A DNA stretch of 56,921 nt, from contig CANEVH010000024.1 of NCBI GenBank assembly GCA_947442105.1, forward strand, positions 1 through 56,921, given 5' to 3'. A program made the translations under genes and the position numbers. Origin of the DNA: Comamonadaceae bacterium. Its GTDB lineage: Bacteria; Pseudomonadota; Gammaproteobacteria; Burkholderiales; Burkholderiaceae_C. A model generated the notes under the pieces. It was not told where the DNA came from. It saw nothing but the letters and a program-made list of their open reading frames with translations, and did not search any database. Of this stretch, positions 16,664 to 26,156 are shown piece after piece; the first letter of the stretch is position 1; the number at the start of each line of letters is the position of its first letter.

Positions 16664-17862
16664 AGACGCTGGCCTTGTCATGGCGCTACCTGTGGGCCCG
16701 CCCCCTGGCGGCTCTGCTCAATGTGCTGCTGCTGGGTTTGGGCCTGGCGTCCATCACCTTTTTGCTGCTGGTGGCGCACCAGGTGGAGCGCGCTTTTGAC
16801 CGCGACTTGGCCGGAATTGATGTGGTGGTCGGCGCCAAGGGCAGCCCCATGCAGCTCATTTTGTCGGGCGTCTTGCACCTGGACGTGCCGCCGGGCAATG
16901 TGCCCTTGGCAGCAGTCCAGGCCCTGCAAAAGAATCCGCTGGTGGCCGAGGTGATTCCGATCAGCCTGGGCGACAACTTCCAGTCCTACCGCATCGTCGG
17001 CAGCTCGCACGCGTATCCGGCGCTGTACCAGGCCGCTCTGGCCCAGGGCCGCATGTGGCGCGCGCCCATGGAAGTGGTGCTGGGCGCCACAGTAGCCCGC
17101 ACGCTGGGCCTGCGCTTGGGGGACAGCTTTGTGGGCTCGCACGGTCTGGGCGCGGGCGGCCACGCCCATGGCGACAGCGCCTACACGGTGGTGGGTGTGC
17201 TGGCAATAAACGCCAGCGTGCTGGACCGCCTGATACTGACCGACACCGCCTCCGTGTGGAAGGTGCACGAGGACTACACCGCTGTAGACGCCGAAGACCG
17301 CAAGGCCATGGAAGCAGAGCGCGAAGTGACCCTGGCGCTGGTGCGCTACAAAAGCCCCTTGGCGGCCATGAGTTTCCCGCGATGGGTGAATGCCAACACC
17401 GAAATGCAGGCTGCGGCGCCCGCCCTGGAGGTGACACGCCTGCTGCACATGCTGGGTTTGGGCAGCGACGTGCTGCGCGCTTTTGCTGGCATGTTGCTGC
17501 TCACAGCCGGTTTAAGCGTCTTTATCGCGCTGTGGAACGCGGTGCGTGAGCGTCGTGGCGACCTGGCCTTGCTGCGCATGCTGGGCGCGCCACTAGGGCG
17601 CATTGCCGCGCTCTTGCTAGCCGAGGCACTGTGGCTGGGTCTGATGGCGGCGATGCTGGGTCTGGCGCTGGGCCAGTGTTTTGTGCTGGCCTTGGGCCAG
17701 ATGCTGGGGCTGGACCAATCGCTGCTGCTGGGCGGTGCGCTGTGGCCGGCCGAGTTGCTATGGGTGCCCGCACTGGCGCTGGGGGTATCGCTGGGCGCCG
17801 CCTTATTGCCAGCGCTGGGCGCCTACCGTTCCGATGTTCTTCAACTCCTTCAATCGAGGTGA
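16660..17862 (+). CDS. ABC transporter permease, FtsX/MacB type
   Basis: A 400-aa inner membrane protein with the FtsX layout: helix 1 near residues 15-40 (LAALLNVLLLGLGLASITFLL), a large periplasmic domain of about 220 residues, then three helices near 270-390. The periplasmic part contains a His-containing loop GGHAHGDSAY. ATGA overlap with the ATPase gene. Similar zinc-regulated ABC systems with a DUF3299 gene are known in Pseudomonas aeruginosa (PA4063-PA4066), which suggests a role in zinc shortage, but the cargo is unknown. Confidence 0.88.
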   Translation: MKTLALSWRYLWARPLAALLNVLLLGLGLASITFLLLVAHQVERAFDRDLAGIDVVVGAKGSPMQLILSGVLHLDVPPGNVPLAAVQALQKNPLVAEVIPISLGDNFQSYRIVGSSHAYPALYQAALAQGRMWRAPMEVVLGATVARTLGLRLGDSFVGSHGLGAGGHAHGDSAYTVVGVLAINASVLDRLILTDTASVWKVHEDYTAVDAEDRKAMEAEREVTLALVRYKSPLAAMSFPRWVNANTEMQAAAPALEVTRLLHMLGLGSDVLRAFAGMLLLTAGLSVFIALWNAVRERRGDLALLRMLGAPLGRIAALLLAEALWLGLMAAMLGLALGQCFVLALGQMLGLDQSLLLGGALWPAELLWVPALALGVSLGAALLPALGAYRSDVLQLLQSR

Positions 17863-17866
17863 CACC

Positions 17867-18115
17867 ATGAAAAAATACGCACTGCTTTTTTGTACTTTGG
17901 CCCTGGCAGCGGGTGCGGCTTGCGCCGCGGACGCACACGGGGACAAGGAGAAAAAGGAAGATATTGCCCGCCACCGTGCTATGGCAGCGGCCCACGAAGC
18001 CGCCGCCAAGTGCCTGGAGGCGGGCAAAAAAGACGAAGTCTGCGAACAAGAGCTGCGCGCCGCCTGCAAGGGCCTGGCGATTGGTAAGTTTTGCGGCATG
18101 AAGCACCAACATTAA
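17867..18115 (+). CDS. Small secreted Cys-containing protein in the zur operon
   Basis: An 82-aa precursor with a signal peptide (KKYALLFCTLALAAGAACA, cut near residue 21) and a charged helical mature part of about 60 residues. The mature part carries Cys in KCLEAG, VCEQE, ACKGL and KFCGM plus several His residues, including the terminal KHQH, which would suit metal binding or two disulfides. It starts 4 bases after the permease stop with a GAGGTGAC ribosome binding site. I do not recognise the family. In the Pseudomonas counterpart operon a larger His-rich DUF2796 protein occupies a similar place, so it may be a zinc-binding partner. Confidence 0.75.
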   Translation: MKKYALLFCTLALAAGAACAADAHGDKEKKEDIARHRAMAAAHEAAAKCLEAGKKDEVCEQELRAACKGLAIGKFCGMKHQH

Positions 18116-18131
18116 CGAGCAAAGGACCAGC

Positions 18132-18701
18132 ATGCATACGCGTTTTTCCCCTATTGCTGCCCGCAGAAGCAAACCAGCCGCAGGCGGGCTGGCTGCAGTG
18201 GCCTTAGCGCTGCTTGTGGCGACCCCCACGCTGGCCCTGGCGCAGCTGAGTTCGCCCATGGGCGAGGGCGCAGTGGCAGCGCCCCAGGGCAGCGGCGCGG
18301 GCTACCACAGCCCCAACAGCCCGTTTGCGCCCTTGACCGAGCGCAGCGACGTGCTGCCCTGGTCGCTGCTGACGGCGGTCAAAACCAAGACCGAGAAGAG
18401 CCGCATCCTGCCGGTGTTTAGCCCCAGCCTCAAGGCGCTGGACCAGAAAAGCCAGCGCGTTCAGGGTTTCATGATGCCGCTGGACCCAGGCGAAAAACAA
18501 AAGCATTTCTTGATCAGCTCGGTGCCCCTGAGCTGCTCGTTTTGCCTGCCTGGCGGGCCAGAGAGTCTGGTCGAAGTGCGCACCAAAACCGCAGTCAAGT
18601 ATTCGCTGGAGCCGGTGGTGGTCGAAGGCAAGTTCTCCGTGCTGGCCGACGACCCTTACGGCATGTACTACCGGATGACCGAGGCAGTGGCCGTCAAGTA
18701 G
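18132..18701 (+). CDS. DUF3299 domain-containing periplasmic protein
   Basis: A 189-aa protein with an extended amino-terminal signal (hydrophobic part AAVALALLVATPTLALA). The mature part carries the DUF3299 pattern: LPWSLLTAVKT, then FSPSLKALDQKSQRVQGFMMPLDPGEKQKHFLIS, then the Cys-containing loop SCSFCLPGGPESLVEV. The biochemical role of DUF3299 is not known; the domain occurs in zinc-regulated ABC operons. It lies 16 bases after the small Cys protein and closes the rightward zur operon. The SCSFC cysteines could bind metal. Confidence 0.82.
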   Translation: MHTRFSPIAARRSKPAAGGLAAVALALLVATPTLALAQLSSPMGEGAVAAPQGSGAGYHSPNSPFAPLTERSDVLPWSLLTAVKTKTEKSRILPVFSPSLKALDQKSQRVQGFMMPLDPGEKQKHFLISSVPLSCSFCLPGGPESLVEVRTKTAVKYSLEPVVVEGKFSVLADDPYGMYYRMTEAVAVK

Positions 18702-18716
18702 CGCGCCCGTGGCGGT

Positions 18717-19355
18717 TCAGGGTGCCAGGCGCTCGCGCACCCACTGGCCTTCGCCGTCTAGCCGGTAGCGCAGCCGGTCGTGCAAGCGGCTTTTGCGCCC
18801 TTGCCAAAACTGCCAGTTGTCCGGCTTGAGCCGGTAGCCGCCCCAGTGCGGCGGGCGTGGCGGGTTCAGCATAAATTGGGCTGCATATTTGGCCGCATTG
18901 GCCACCAGCACGCCGCGCCCGCTAATTACCTCGCTTTGCGGCGACGCCCAGGCGCCTATGCGTGAATCCAGCGGGCGGCTGTGGAAATAGGCGTCGGCTT
19001 CGGCGTCGCTGACTTTTTCCACCACGCCTTCTATGCGCACCACGCGCTCCAACTCTACCCAATGAAATTGCAGCGCCGCAAACGGGTTGGCGGTCAATTC
19101 CTGGCCCTTGCGGCTAGAAAAATTGGTGTACCAAACGATGCCTTGCGCGTCGTAGCCCTTGATCAACACCACGCGGGTAGACGGGCGCAGATCGCAGCCC
19201 ACGGTGGCCAGCGTCATGGCGTTGGGCTCTGGCACCTCGCTGGCAATGGCTTCGGTCAGCCATTGGTCAAACTGTTGGAGCGGGTCGCCGTGCGATGCCT
19301 CTTCGTTCAGTTCAGCACTTTCGTAGCTTTTGCGAATATTGGCGATAGAGGTCAT
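18717..19355 (-). CDS. pdxH: Pyridoxamine 5'-phosphate oxidase
   Basis: A 212-aa FMN enzyme of vitamin B6 synthesis and salvage that oxidises PNP and PMP to PLP. Family motifs include the FMN-binding stretch [17 protein letters not shown] with [38 protein letters not shown] and the ending [25 protein letters not shown]. Length and both ends match the family. It converges with the DUF3299 gene (15 bases apart) and is divergent from edd. Confidence 0.96.
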   Translation of the reverse strand: MTSIANIRKSYESAELNEEASHGDPLQQFDQWLTEAIASEVPEPNAMTLATVGCDLRPSTRVVLIKGYDAQGIVWYTNFSSRKGQELTANPFAALQFHWVELERVVRIEGVVEKVSDAEADAYFHSRPLDSRIGAWASPQSEVISGRGVLVANAAKYAAQFMLNPPRPPHWGGYRLKPDNWQFWQGRKSRLHDRLRYRLDGEGQWVRERLAP

Positions 19356-19424
19356 TCTGTCATTCTACAAAGCGGGGTTTTTTCAAGGACCATCAAGCGC
19401 TTCGAGCGGTTTGGCCGGCGTTTT

Positions 19425-19442
19425 GGTAACCAAACTGTTACC
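19425..19442. promoter_or_regulatory. Inverted repeat upstream of edd
   Basis: A perfect 6-6-6 inverted repeat, GGTAAC-N6-GTTACC, lies about 65 bases before edd. Two further GTTACC words occur at 19470-19475 and 19493-19498. Repetition of one hexamer in both orientations in a promoter region suggests a regulator site, but I cannot name the regulator. Confidence 0.45.
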
Positions 19443-19483
19443 GCCTCTTGCTTGAACGGGCGCGACGCGGTTACCATGGCGCA

Positions 19484-19498
19484 TGTAATTTTGTTACC
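19484..19498. promoter_or_regulatory. HexR-like operator before edd
   Basis: The 15-base sequence TGTAATTTTGTTACC matches the HexR pattern TGTAATTTNATTACA at nearly all positions, with the inverted arms GTAA and TTAC. HexR represses edd and other central carbon genes and is released by KDPG. The site ends 7 bases before the edd ATG, so occupancy would block transcription or initiation. No hexR gene is in the window. Confidence 0.6.
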
Positions 19499-19505
19499 AA
19501 CTACC

Positions 19506-21356
<1,851 letters not shown>

Positions 21357-21451
21357 CGCGCAGGCAGGCGCCTGGCGCCCGCCAACCATGAAAGTTCTTC
21401 GACCTTAATCCCAAGCGACTTCCCACCCCACTATTCAAACCAGACAACGCC

Positions 21452-22114
21452 ATGAGCACATCCACCAACGCCGCAGCCCCTACCGCATGGACCGCCTTGC
21501 AGGTGATGCAAGACGCCCCCGTCATCCCCGTTATTGTCTTAAACCACGTGGCCCACGCCGTGCCCCTGGCCCGCGCGCTGGTGGCCGGGGGCGTGCGCAT
21601 GCTCGAAGTCACTTTGCGCACGCCGCAGGCGCTGGCTTGCATTGAAGCCATTGCCCGCGCCGTGCCCGAAGCCGTGGTGGGCGCAGGCACAGTGCGCTCC
21701 AAGGCCGACGCGCAGGCAGCAGCCAACGCTGGTGCGCGCTTTGCGGTGAGCCCCGGCTACACCAGCGTCGTGGGCCAGGCCTGCCGCGATGCGGGCCTGG
21801 CGCTCTTGCCCGGCGTGGCCACGGGCAGCGAAATCATGATGGCGCAGGAAGACGGCTTTACCGAACTCAAATTCTTTCCCGCCATGCAAGCCGGCGGCCC
21901 GGCCATGCTCAAGGCCTGGAGCGGCCCCTTCTTTGACGTGCGCTTTTGCCCCACCGGCGGCGTGAGCTTGCAAAACGCGCCAGAGTTTTTGGCCCTTCCC
22001 AATGTGGTGTGCGTGGGCGGCTCGTGGTTGGTGCCGGCTGACGCCATGGCCCTGGGCGACTGGGCGCGCATCACGCAGCTTGCGGCGGACACGCAGGCGC
22101 TGCGGGTGCGGTAA
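21452..22114 (+). CDS. eda: 2-dehydro-3-deoxyphosphogluconate (KDPG) aldolase
   Basis: A 220-aa class I aldolase (TIM barrel) that splits KDPG into pyruvate and glyceraldehyde-3-P, completing the Entner-Doudoroff branch begun by edd just upstream. Motifs are PVIPVIVLN, the Glu in LEVTLRTP, VGAGTVRSK, the Schiff-base Lys in ELKFFPA (about residue 139) and CPTGGVSLQNAPEFL. The length is slightly above the usual 210. Probably co-regulated with edd. Confidence 0.96.
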   Translation: MSTSTNAAAPTAWTALQVMQDAPVIPVIVLNHVAHAVPLARALVAGGVRMLEVTLRTPQALACIEAIARAVPEAVVGAGTVRSKADAQAAANAGARFAVSPGYTSVVGQACRDAGLALLPGVATGSEIMMAQEDGFTELKFFPAMQAGGPAMLKAWSGPFFDVRFCPTGGVSLQNAPEFLALPNVVCVGGSWLVPADAMALGDWARITQLAADTQALRVR

Positions 22115-22257
22115 AAGGGGTTTTTGCCCGCGAGTTCCATTTGTGGCGCAGTCGAGCCGAGCACAGCGCCGCTTGGATACACCTGCATTCGTACCAAGCG
22201 GCACGCACATGGCGCAGCCCAGGGCCCGTGCCTCAGGGCTGCACTCGCGCTAAGGAA

Positions 22258-22617
22258 TCAACCCAGGGCGCCGCCTACGCCGCCGGTTGCCAGCTTTGCG
22301 CTGCGGTCGCGCACCGGTTTTTGCACACGCTGCAGGTTGCGCGTCAGGGCACGGGTGGCGCGGCCCAGGGACAGGTCTAGTGCGGTGCGCCAGTCACGCG
22401 CCAGCGACGTAATGACCACGGTGCCCGCCTTTTCGGAGCTGAGCTCCACTTGGCAGCGTTTGTCCACGCCACCGCGCGGGCCGTTGATGTCGGAGAACTG
22501 CACCTTGGCGCGCGGCACAAAGGTGCTCAGGCGCCGCAGGGCAAAGCGCAGGCGCTCTTGCGTCAAATCACGCATCTGCGCGCCATCGGCATTGCGGGAT
22601 TCAAAGATGATTTGCAT
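22258..22617 (-). CDS. HPF/RaiA family ribosome-associated protein
   Basis: A 119-aa protein starting MQIIFESRNADGAQMRDLTQERLRF with a beta-alpha-beta-beta-beta-alpha pattern (VQFSDINGPRGGVDKRCQVEL, TVVITSLARDWRTALDLSLGRATRALTRNL). These are the features of short ribosome hibernation factors. It lacks the long carboxyl-terminal dimerisation domain of long HPF. Binding to ribosomes is inferred from the fold family. It stands between eda and a divergent LysR gene. Confidence 0.7.
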   Translation of the reverse strand: MQIIFESRNADGAQMRDLTQERLRFALRRLSTFVPRAKVQFSDINGPRGGVDKRCQVELSSEKAGTVVITSLARDWRTALDLSLGRATRALTRNLQRVQKPVRDRSAKLATGGVGGALG

Positions 22618-22663
22618 TCAATTTTCTCCAGTGGGTTAAAGAGGGCTCAACAATAGGGCGGCA

Positions 22664-22674
22664 TAGGATTCCTA
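22664..22674. promoter_or_regulatory. Palindrome in the nhaR-like promoter region
   Basis: An 11-base perfect palindrome TAGGA-T-TCCTA lies between the HPF-like gene and the divergent LysR gene. A similar half word, CTCCTAAAAA, recurs about 30 bases further on, just before the LysR start. LysR regulators usually bind their own divergent promoter, so this is a plausible but unproven site. Confidence 0.3.
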
Positions 22675-22717
22675 AAAAGCAGATAATTTCTTATTAAAAC
22701 TCCTAAAAAACCGGACC

Positions 22718-23602
22718 ATGAGTGCCTCGTTCAATTACAAGCATCTGTATTACTTCTGGGTGGTGGCCAAAGAAGGCGGCATCTCGCGGGCGGCTGAAAA
22801 ACTGGATATGGCGGTGCAGACCGTCAGCGCGCAGGTGCGCGAACTAGAGCGCTCTTTGGGCTACGCCCTGCTCAAACCCGCCGGGCGCGGACTGGTGCTG
22901 ACCGAGGCAGGGCAAGCCGCCCTAAAACAGGCCGACCTGATCTTTCAGTTGGGCGAAGACCTGCCCTCCAAAGTACGTGATGCGGTGAGCGCGCCCACCG
23001 TGCGCTTGTCGGTGGGCGTTTGTGACAGCCTGCCCAAACTGGTGGTGCACCGCCTGTTGCTACCCGTGATTGCCGAACCGCATTTGCATCTGCTGTGCCA
23101 CGAAGGGCGCTTGGACGACCTGCTCGGCGACCAGGCCCTGCACCGGCTGGATGTGGTGCTGGCCGACCGGCCCGCGCCCGCCAATCCCAACATCAAGCTC
23201 TATAGCCACGCCCTAGGTTCATCAGCCATTGCTTGGTATGGCACGCCAGCCATGGTGGCGGCAGCGGGCCAAGATTTTCCGCGCTGCCTGGCCGATGTCC
23301 CGCTGCTGCTGCCCTTGGCCCCCAGCCCCGTGCGCGACCGCCTGAACCTGTGGTTTGAACAACGCGCAGTGCGCCCGCGGCTTGTTGGCGAATTTGCCGA
23401 CAGCGCCTTGCTGAAAACCTTTGGCGCCAGCGGCATGGGCCTGTTCCCGGCGGCAGAGTGGGCGCATGACGATTTGCTGGCGCACTACGCCGTGCAGCGC
23501 TTAGGCCCCTGCGACGGCGTTAGCGAACAATTTTTTGCGATTGGTACCGAAAAGAAGGTGCACCACCCGCTGGTGCAGCGCCTGCTGCAGCCAGCGATGT
23601 AA
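22718..23602 (+). CDS. LysR family regulator, NhaR-like
   Basis: A 294-aa LysR-type regulator whose amino end NYKHLYYFWVVAKEGGISRAAEKL and helix-turn-helix (QTVSAQVRELERSLG, residues about 36-50) closely follow the NhaR pattern. The effector domain contains GVCDSLPKLVVHRLL and FFAIGTEKKVHHP. E. coli NhaR responds to sodium and activates nhaA. No antiporter gene is nearby; the next gene is a convergent TerC-type membrane protein, so the target here is unknown. Confidence 0.85.
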   Translation: MSASFNYKHLYYFWVVAKEGGISRAAEKLDMAVQTVSAQVRELERSLGYALLKPAGRGLVLTEAGQAALKQADLIFQLGEDLPSKVRDAVSAPTVRLSVGVCDSLPKLVVHRLLLPVIAEPHLHLLCHEGRLDDLLGDQALHRLDVVLADRPAPANPNIKLYSHALGSSAIAWYGTPAMVAAAGQDFPRCLADVPLLLPLAPSPVRDRLNLWFEQRAVRPRLVGEFADSALLKTFGASGMGLFPAAEWAHDDLLAHYAVQRLGPCDGVSEQFFAIGTEKKVHHPLVQRLLQPAM

Positions 23603-23607
23603 GCCGC

Positions 23608-24567
23608 TCACTCTTTGCTGCGGGCCGGTGCGGTGCGCACACTCAGCAGCATGGTCAGGGCCAATATGCCCATCACCACGCCCAGCGAGAACAGGACCGG
23701 GATTTTGTAGACATCGATCAGGCACATCTTGCCGCCGATAAATACCAAAATCACCGCCAAGCCGTAGTTCAGCAGGTGGAACTTGTCGGCCACTGCGGCA
23801 AGCAAAAAGTACATGGCGCGCAGGCCCAGAATGGCAAACACATTGCTGGTCAGCACAATGAACGGGTCGCTGGTGATGGCGAAGATGGCGGGGATGGAGT
23901 CCACGGCAAAAATCACATCGGTCAGCGCAATCAGGCAAAGCACCATGAACAACGGCGTGGCAATGCGTTGGCCGTTTTGTACGGTCCAGAACTTTTCGCC
24001 GTCGTAGTCCTTGCTGACCGGCAGCAGTTTGCGCAGTAGCTTTAGCGCCGGGTTGTCGTTCAGGTCGGGCTCCTTGCCAGCGGCCCACCACATCTTCACG
24101 CCGGTCAGAATGAGGAAGGCGCCAAACACATACAAAATCCAGTGGAACTCGGCCAGCAGCCAGCCGCCCACCAAAATCATGATGGTGCGCAGCACGATGG
24201 CGCCGACGATGCCGATCATCAGCACCCGCTTCTGAAAGTGCGTTGGCACGGCGAAGTAGGTAAAGACCAGCAAGAAAACAAAGATGTTGTCCACCGCCAG
24301 CGATTTTTCAATCAGGTAGCCGGTCAGGAACTCCAGCGATTTGGTGTTGGCGACCTCGGTAGACCCGGTGGCGTCTTTGATCGCCCACCAGATCAGCCCG
24401 TTGAACAAAAAGCTCAGCGTGATCCAGACCAGTGACCAGTTCAGCGCCTCCTTGACGCCAATATCTTGCGCGCCCTGCTTTTTGAGCACCACGAAGTCAA
24501 TAAATAGCGACACCAGCACGATGCCGCCGAAGGTGGCCCATAGCCAGAGGGGAGCGATTGTTTGCAT
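23608..24567 (-). CDS. TerC family integral membrane protein
   Basis: A 319-aa inner membrane protein with nine or so helices. TerC family hallmarks are EKSLAVDNIFVFLLVFTYF near residue 88 and ALTDVIFAVDSIPAIFAIT near residue 215, both carrying conserved acidic residues inside helices. Family members (Alx, TerC, MeeF/MeeY) are linked with tellurite resistance and manganese export; which applies here is not clear. The ATG at 24567 starts MQTIAPLWLWATFGGI. A structured leader lies upstream. The stop is 5 bases from the convergent LysR gene. Confidence 0.9.
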   Translation of the reverse strand: MQTIAPLWLWATFGGIVLVSLFIDFVVLKKQGAQDIGVKEALNWSLVWITLSFLFNGLIWWAIKDATGSTEVANTKSLEFLTGYLIEKSLAVDNIFVFLLVFTYFAVPTHFQKRVLMIGIVGAIVLRTIMILVGGWLLAEFHWILYVFGAFLILTGVKMWWAAGKEPDLNDNPALKLLRKLLPVSKDYDGEKFWTVQNGQRIATPLFMVLCLIALTDVIFAVDSIPAIFAITSDPFIVLTSNVFAILGLRAMYFLLAAVADKFHLLNYGLAVILVFIGGKMCLIDVYKIPVLFSLGVVMGILALTMLLSVRTAPARSKE

Positions 24568-24596
24568 GGAAGACCTTACGCCTAGCAAGTTGAGGA

Positions 24597-24656
24597 TCAG
24601 CCGCCCCTGGGGGCGCTGCGCCGCTGCGGTGGGCCACGAGGCCCGAACACGGCTGA
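24597..24656 (-). other. Structured leader upstream of the TerC gene
   Basis: On the minus strand a closing stem TCAGCCG/CGGCTGA encloses a GGGCC-TCGT-GGCCC hairpin, a GC-rich middle part and a CGCCCC-AGG-GGGCG-like hairpin, forming a compact branched structure 30 to 90 bases before the start codon. TerC genes in other bacteria are often preceded by the yybP-ykoY manganese riboswitch, but its conserved core words are not visible here. It could be a different regulatory RNA or a dispersed repeat. Confidence 0.35.
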
Positions 24657-24807
24657 GGCAAGTTTAGTGGCGTAGCACCATGGATTAAAGGAGTTAAGAG
24701 ACTTTTGGGTTCGTAAAAACAGGAGCGTTTTTTCGCTTTTCCTTGCTTGCTGTGGTGCGCCGTGGAATGCACCATGCCTTCCACTTACAACAGAAAGGCG
24801 GACTGTC

Positions 24808-25359
24808 ATGACAGTTCAACCCAGGCATTGGAGGGCACGGCTGATCGCTGCGCTCCCCTCCCGGCACACCCTGTCTACCCACCTCTGGCTCCAACCGCTT
24901 GCCCATCGGCTACTCGACCCGCAGCTATGGCGGTTTCACCATGAAGCGGTTGCGCGCGGTGCTGCCGTGGGCACGTTCTGGGCCTTTGTGATTCCTGTTG
25001 CCCAGACCGTGGTGGCCGCCGCGCATTGCACGCGCTGGCGCGCCAACATACCAGCCGCCGCCGCCATGACCCTGCTCACCAACCCGCTGACGATCGGGTT
25101 CTGGCTGTGGCTGGCCTATGCGCTCGGCGCGCGGCTATTGGGTGAACCCCTGGCCCAGGCTGCGTATGGTGCCAACAGCGCGCCGTCGTGGCTCGCAGAG
25201 TACGGCTGGCCCACCGTGCTGGGCATGGGCCTGTTCGCCACCGGCGGCGCAGCCCTGGTGTATGTATCGGTCAAGCTGATCTGGCGCACAAGCACCTGGA
25301 TCAAACGCCGCAGGCGCCGCTTTGCTGCGCACCAGGCCTCTGACGTGGTCGATCCGTGA
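24808..25359 (+). CDS. DUF2062 domain-containing membrane protein
   Basis: A 183-aa protein with the DUF2062 pattern: a basic amphipathic start, then ARGAAVGTFWAFVIPVAQTVVAAAHC near residue 50, NIPAAAAMTLLTNPLTIGFWLWLAYALGARLLG near 80, and a third helix (VLGMGLFATGGAALVYVSVKLIW) before a basic tail KRRRRRF. Molecular function is not known for the family. AGAAAGG precedes the ATG. It marks the left edge of the toxin-antitoxin/defence region. Confidence 0.85.
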   Translation: MTVQPRHWRARLIAALPSRHTLSTHLWLQPLAHRLLDPQLWRFHHEAVARGAAVGTFWAFVIPVAQTVVAAAHCTRWRANIPAAAAMTLLTNPLTIGFWLWLAYALGARLLGEPLAQAAYGANSAPSWLAEYGWPTVLGMGLFATGGAALVYVSVKLIWRTSTWIKRRRRRFAAHQASDVVDP

Positions 25360-25560
25360 ACGGTGGTAATCCGTTTTCGCACCTCGGCGATTGCAAGGCA
25401 ACTAAGAGGTTCGCTATGAGTGCGTCGTGGGCCGGTCCCGCTTGGGTTTTGAGCCAACGCCCCATAGTGTGATCGCGGGCACTAAAGGCGCGCAAGCCAT
25501 CAAGGCGCGCAAGCCATCGCGGATCACTTCGCACTCCGCATCGGTGTGGTGGAGTTGGCG
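25345..25560 (-). pseudogene. Broken ParD-type antitoxin gene
   Basis: Reading the minus strand in shifting frames restores a ParD-like sequence: EVIRDGLRA, then SARDHTMGRWLKTQ with AGPAHDALIAN, then AIAEVRKRITTVHGS. These three pieces lie in order but in different frames. The first break coincides with an exact 17-base tandem duplication at 25485-25518. The amino-terminal ribbon part is degraded and no ParE partner is adjacent. It is therefore most likely a dead antitoxin remnant at the edge of a toxin-antitoxin cluster. Confidence 0.65.
25485..25518. repeat. Exact 17-base tandem duplication
   Basis: The unit AAGGCGCGCAAGCCATC occurs twice back to back without a mismatch. It lies inside the ParD-like remnant, and removing one copy rejoins EVIRDGLRA with the following SARDHTMGRW in a single frame, so the duplication is probably the inactivating event. 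Confidence 0.9.
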
Positions 25561-25594
25561 GGCTTGCTGGGGGCGCTTTAGCGGGTGTGCCCGG

Positions 25595-25819
25595 CTACGC
25601 CGCTTGCGGCCAGTTGATTTGCACCTTGCGGCCATTGGCCAGACAGTCGCGCAGGTACAGGTTAATCAGGCTCTGGTAGGGGACGCCAGATTCCTCGGCC
25701 ATGCCCTTGAAGTAGTCCACCACATCTTCGGACAGGCGCATGGTCACCGGCTTTTTGAGCTTGGACGCATAGGGGTTCTTGCGGGACTTGAGTTTGGAAA
25801 GGTCGTATTCAGCTTTCAT
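25595..25819 (-). CDS. brnA: BrnA family antitoxin
   Basis: A 74-aa antitoxin. The amino part is basic (SKLKSRKNPYASKLKKP), followed by the ribbon-helix-helix-like VTMRLSEDVVDYFKGMAEESGVPYQSLINLYLRDCL, typical of BrnA. It neutralises the BrnT ribonuclease and represses the operon. It starts inside the stop of brnT (ATGA), so the order is toxin first, antitoxin second, as usual for BrnTA. Confidence 0.93.
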   Translation of the reverse strand: MKAEYDLSKLKSRKNPYASKLKKPVTMRLSEDVVDYFKGMAEESGVPYQSLINLYLRDCLANGRKVQINWPQAA

Positions 25820-26103
25820 GCGTTTCCACCTTGATAAAACGCGCTTTCGCGCTTGGTCGCCTTACGCGCTGAGATGATGCGAATAACGGCGCCGTACCCC
25901 CGCTCGCAATGGCAAACGATCAGCAGTTTGGCGCCCGAACTCATACCTAGCATCAAGAAGCGCTCTTCGTCGGATGAATGATCTTGGTCGAAAAACTGCA
26001 CACCAAACTCATCGAAGAAGACAGACCGGGCCTCCTCGAAAGAAACTTGGTGTTTCTCAAGATTTGCGGCGGCTTTTACCTCATTCCATTCGAACTTGAT
26101 CAT
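25816..26103 (-). CDS. brnT: BrnT family toxin (RNase)
   Basis: A 95-aa RelE-fold ribonuclease toxin. Family pattern: FEWNEVKAAANLEKHQVSFEEARSVFFD at the start, a central DEERFLMLG and the ending IRIISARKATKRESAFY, which holds the expected active-site Arg and Lys residues. It overlaps brnA by 4 bases. A promoter with good -35 and -10 boxes lies so close that the predicted transcript begins at or within a base or two of the ATG, and no ribosome binding site is seen. Confidence 0.93.
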   Translation of the reverse strand: MIKFEWNEVKAAANLEKHQVSFEEARSVFFDEFGVQFFDQDHSSDEERFLMLGMSSGAKLLIVCHCERGYGAVIRIISARKATKRESAFYQGGNA

Positions 26104-26109
26104 ACGTAC

Positions 26110-26138
26110 ATTGTATTGATGAAAATCACTAAGTCCAA
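26110..26138 (-). promoter_or_regulatory. brnTA promoter
   Basis: On the minus strand TTGGAC (26133-26138) and TACAAT (26110-26115) are separated by exactly 17 bases, a near-consensus sigma-70 promoter. The palindrome TACA-T-TGTA (26107-26115) overlaps the -10 box and may be a BrnA operator. Seven bases after the -10 box is the A of the brnT start codon. Confidence 0.7.
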
Positions 26139-26156
26139 CTGCAACACAATTTCCCA

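Noticed and set aside
22115..22257. Possible gene remnant between eda and the HPF-like gene
   Set aside because: Short frames only, no motif or repeat I could support.
24568..24700. yybP-ykoY manganese riboswitch before the TerC gene
   Set aside because: The conserved core words of this riboswitch are not seen. The structure is reported only as unassigned.
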